NCBI GenBank assembly: GCA_011057175.1
Contig: DSBZ01000015.1
Span: 1 to 7,007, forward strand
Length of the DNA: 7,007 bases
Direction: 5' to 3'
DNA from: Candidatus Acetothermia bacterium
GTDB taxonomy: Bacteria; Bipolaricaulota; Bipolaricaulia; Bipolaricaulales; Bipolaricaulaceae
The notes under the pieces were generated by a model, which was not told the DNA's origin, did no database searches, and saw only the letters and a program-made list of their open reading frames with translations. Position 1 is the stretch's first letter, and the number at the start of each line of letters is the position of its first letter. A program made the translations under genes and the position numbers. This document shows positions 5,670 to 7,007 of this stretch, one piece after another.

Positions 5670-7007
5670 TTACCGGAACACGCGGACCCCGCGTTTCTCG
5701 AGCTCCTCCAGCACGTCCTTCGCCTCGGGCTTGAGGAGAATCCTCATCACGTTCAGCACGCGCAGTGCGCGCATCTCGCGAAGCGGGGCGAAGCTGGAGA
5801 CAGGGTTCGCGGAGAGGTCCAGGATCTCCAGGCGTGTCAGTCTCGCCAGAGGGCCGATGTCGGACACGTTGTTCCCGCCCAGGAGGAGGTCCCGCAGGCC
5901 GAGCGGACGGGCCAACGGCTCCACCGATCGCACCTTGTTCCCCTGAACGTTCAGGGTCGCGAGCTTCGTGAGATCCGCGAGGGGAGAGAGGTCGGCGATC
6001 CTCGCCCCGGCGGCGCCGAGCACCGTCAGGTTCTCCAGTCCGGCTAGCGGCGTGAGGTCCCACACCGGGTTCCCCGAGATCTCCAGGACCTCAAGGTTGG
6101 TAAGCCCGGCGAGCGGGGCGAGCGAAGCCACCTCGTTCTCACTCAGGTCCAGGAGCCGGAGCTCGGCAAGGGAGGAGATGGGGGCGATGTCTGCTACGGT
6201 GTTATAGCCCAGGTCCAGGTGGCGGAGGCGGCCCAACTCGGCCAGCGGCCGCACGTCGGAGATGGCGTTGCCCGAGAGAACGAGCTTCTCCAGGTTGCGA
6301 AGCCGTCCCAGGGGGGTGAGGTCAGAAACAACATTCTGCGACGCGGAGAGGTCGCGGAGCTTGGTCAGACCCGCCAGGGGAGAGAGGTCGGTGATCGCGT
6401 TTAGGTCGATCCATAGGGTACGAAGGGATACCAGGCCGCCCAGGGGAGACAGGTCGAACACGTTGTTCGCCGCGAGGAAAAGCCACTTCAGGTGGTTCAA
6501 GCCCGCCAGGGGAGTCAAATCCAGGACCTCGTTGAACATGAGATCCAACAACTCGAGTTCGTTGAGTGAGGCGAGAGGGGCGATATCCCGGATCCGGTTG
6601 TGGGAGAGGCTCAACTGGGAGAGCCTGGTGAGTCCGGCCAGAGGGGTAAGGTCTTCGATCTCGTTGAACGGGGCCTCCAACACCTTGAGCCGGGAGAGGC
6701 CGGACAAGGGGGAGAGGTCGCGCACGCGGTTCCACCCGATTGAGAGTTCCTCCAGCGCGGAGAGGCCCGCAAGGGGGGACAAGTCGGACACCCGGTTGTC
6801 GAAGAGATCGAGCTCTTTCAGGTTCACAGTGCATTCGAGTCCTGTCAGGTCCGCGATGTCTCGCCCCCAGGCCTCGAGCTCGGTCAGACTTTCCAGGTCA
6901 CTGACCGTGAGATCGCCCTCGGGCTTCCCGAGCGCCGCCCGGATCGCACCCTCCAGTCCGGGGTCGGGGATGATGATCGTCTCCGCTCCCAGCCCGACGA
7001 GACCCCA
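5670..7007 (-). CDS. Leucine-rich repeat protein, probably exported (5' end outside window)
   Basis: The open frame continues to the window edge, so the GTG at 6827 is an internal Val and the true start is beyond 7007. Of 445 visible residues, about 11-60 (IIIPDPGLEGAIRAALGK, then LTVSDLESLTEL and IADLTGLE) form the usual N-terminal cap of bacterial internalin-like LRR proteins. Sixteen consecutive repeats of exactly 22 residues follow, with the pattern xxLxxLxLxxNxVxDLSPLAGL, then a 33-residue C-terminal cap with a charged helix (KPEAKDVLEELEKRGVRV). The array should fold as a curved solenoid for protein or ligand binding. The cap normally follows a signal peptide, so export is likely, but the signal itself is not visible. 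Asn at repeat position 11 is kept in all but one repeat. There is no visible LPXTG, membrane anchor or enzymatic domain; the next gene, 6 bases downstream, encodes a membrane protein that may serve this role. Confidence 0.92.
   Translation of the reverse strand, partial: WGLVGLGAETIIIPDPGLEGAIRAALGKPEGDLTVSDLESLTELEAWGRDIADLTGLECTVNLKELDLFDNRVSDLSPLAGLSALEELSIGWNRVRDLSPLSGLSRLKVLEAPFNEIEDLTPLAGLTRLSQLSLSHNRIRDIAPLASLNELELLDLMFNEVLDLTPLAGLNHLKWLFLAANNVFDLSPLGGLVSLRTLWIDLNAITDLSPLAGLTKLRDLSASQNVVSDLTPLGRLRNLEKLVLSGNAISDVRPLAELGRLRHLDLGYNTVADIAPISSLAELRLLDLSENEVASLAPLAGLTNLEVLEISGNPVWDLTPLAGLENLTVLGAAGARIADLSPLADLTKLATLNVQGNKVRSVEPLARPLGLRDLLLGGNNVSDIGPLARLTRLEILDLSANPVSSFAPLREMRALRVLNVMRILLKPEAKDVLEELEKRGVRVFR
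5772..6827 (-). repeat. Tandem 66-bp coding repeat (16 units) encoding the LRR array
   Basis: Sixteen units of exactly 66 bases encode 22 residues each with no insertion or deletion. The best-conserved DNA part is the segment for DLSPLAGL or DLTPLAGL, which on the plus strand appears repeatedly as variants of GCCAGGGGAGAGAGGTC. The strand-forming half of each unit varies strongly. The fixed unit length points to growth by unit duplication with selection for register. It is protein-coding and not a CRISPR or a structural DNA repeat. Confidence 0.93.

Noticed and set aside
6825..6827. GTG at 6827 as the start of the LRR gene
   Set aside because: The frame stays open to the window edge, and the upstream residues form a classic LRR N-terminal cap (IIIPDPGLEGAIRAALGK and following), so the gene begins beyond the window.
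5772..6827. Regular 66-bp spacing as a CRISPR or non-coding repeat array
   Set aside because: All units are in one frame with Leu and Asn at fixed positions; there is no identical-repeat/variable-spacer layout.

Overview
The window reads as a compact, gene-dense stretch of a high-GC bacterial chromosome. It has seven protein genes, no RNA genes, no insertion sequence and no CRISPR array. The longest stretch without a gene is the 125-base rsmI/prfB divergent spacer. The two universal housekeeping genes (release factor 2 and RsmI) are clearly bacterial. The 2-oxoacid:ferredoxin oxidoreductase beta subunit at the left edge suggests ferredoxin-based, probably anaerobic, carbon metabolism. GTG starts and near-zero intergenic distances are frequent. 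The lineage cannot be fixed from this sequence; an uncultured anaerobic or thermophilic phylum of the Bipolaricaulota type would fit, but that is a guess.

Layout. At 2-433 (+) is the 3' end of the ferredoxin oxidoreductase beta subunit, facing a C45-type (acyl-CoA:6-aminopenicillanate acyltransferase-like) Ntn hydrolase at 485-1585 (-). A GC-rich hairpin region lies between their stop codons. Next on the minus strand is a transcription unit read right to left: rsmI (3173-4009), a beta-class DNA adenine/cytosine-N4 methyltransferase (2161-3081) and an unrecognised protein (1674 to about 2155). The unrecognised gene appears to have a reading-frame break just after a well-formed ribosome binding site and ATG. 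The methyltransferase gene is clearly lower in G+C than its neighbours, so it looks acquired.

prfB (4135-5229, +) is divergent from rsmI across the 125-base spacer, which carries a perfect 7-bp inverted repeat next to the prfB start. prfB lacks the in-frame UGA frameshift site that autoregulates many RF2 genes. It ends tail-to-tail with a small membrane protein (5226-5663, -), whose stop codon overlaps the prfB stop. That membrane protein lies 6 bases downstream of a leucine-rich repeat protein (5670 to beyond 7007, -). The visible LRR part is an N-terminal cap, sixteen exact 22-residue repeats and a C-terminal cap. The LRR and membrane genes look like a two-gene operon whose promoter is outside the window.

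Functionally, prfB and rsmI both serve translation (termination, and 16S rRNA modification at the decoding site). The methyltransferase and its partner could be an orphan methylation or restriction-modification remnant. The LRR/membrane pair may be a surface-exposed binding protein with its membrane partner. No obviously new multi-gene system is present. The points most worth checking are the frame break after the methyltransferase, the prfB upstream inverted repeat, and the two-faced LRR array.
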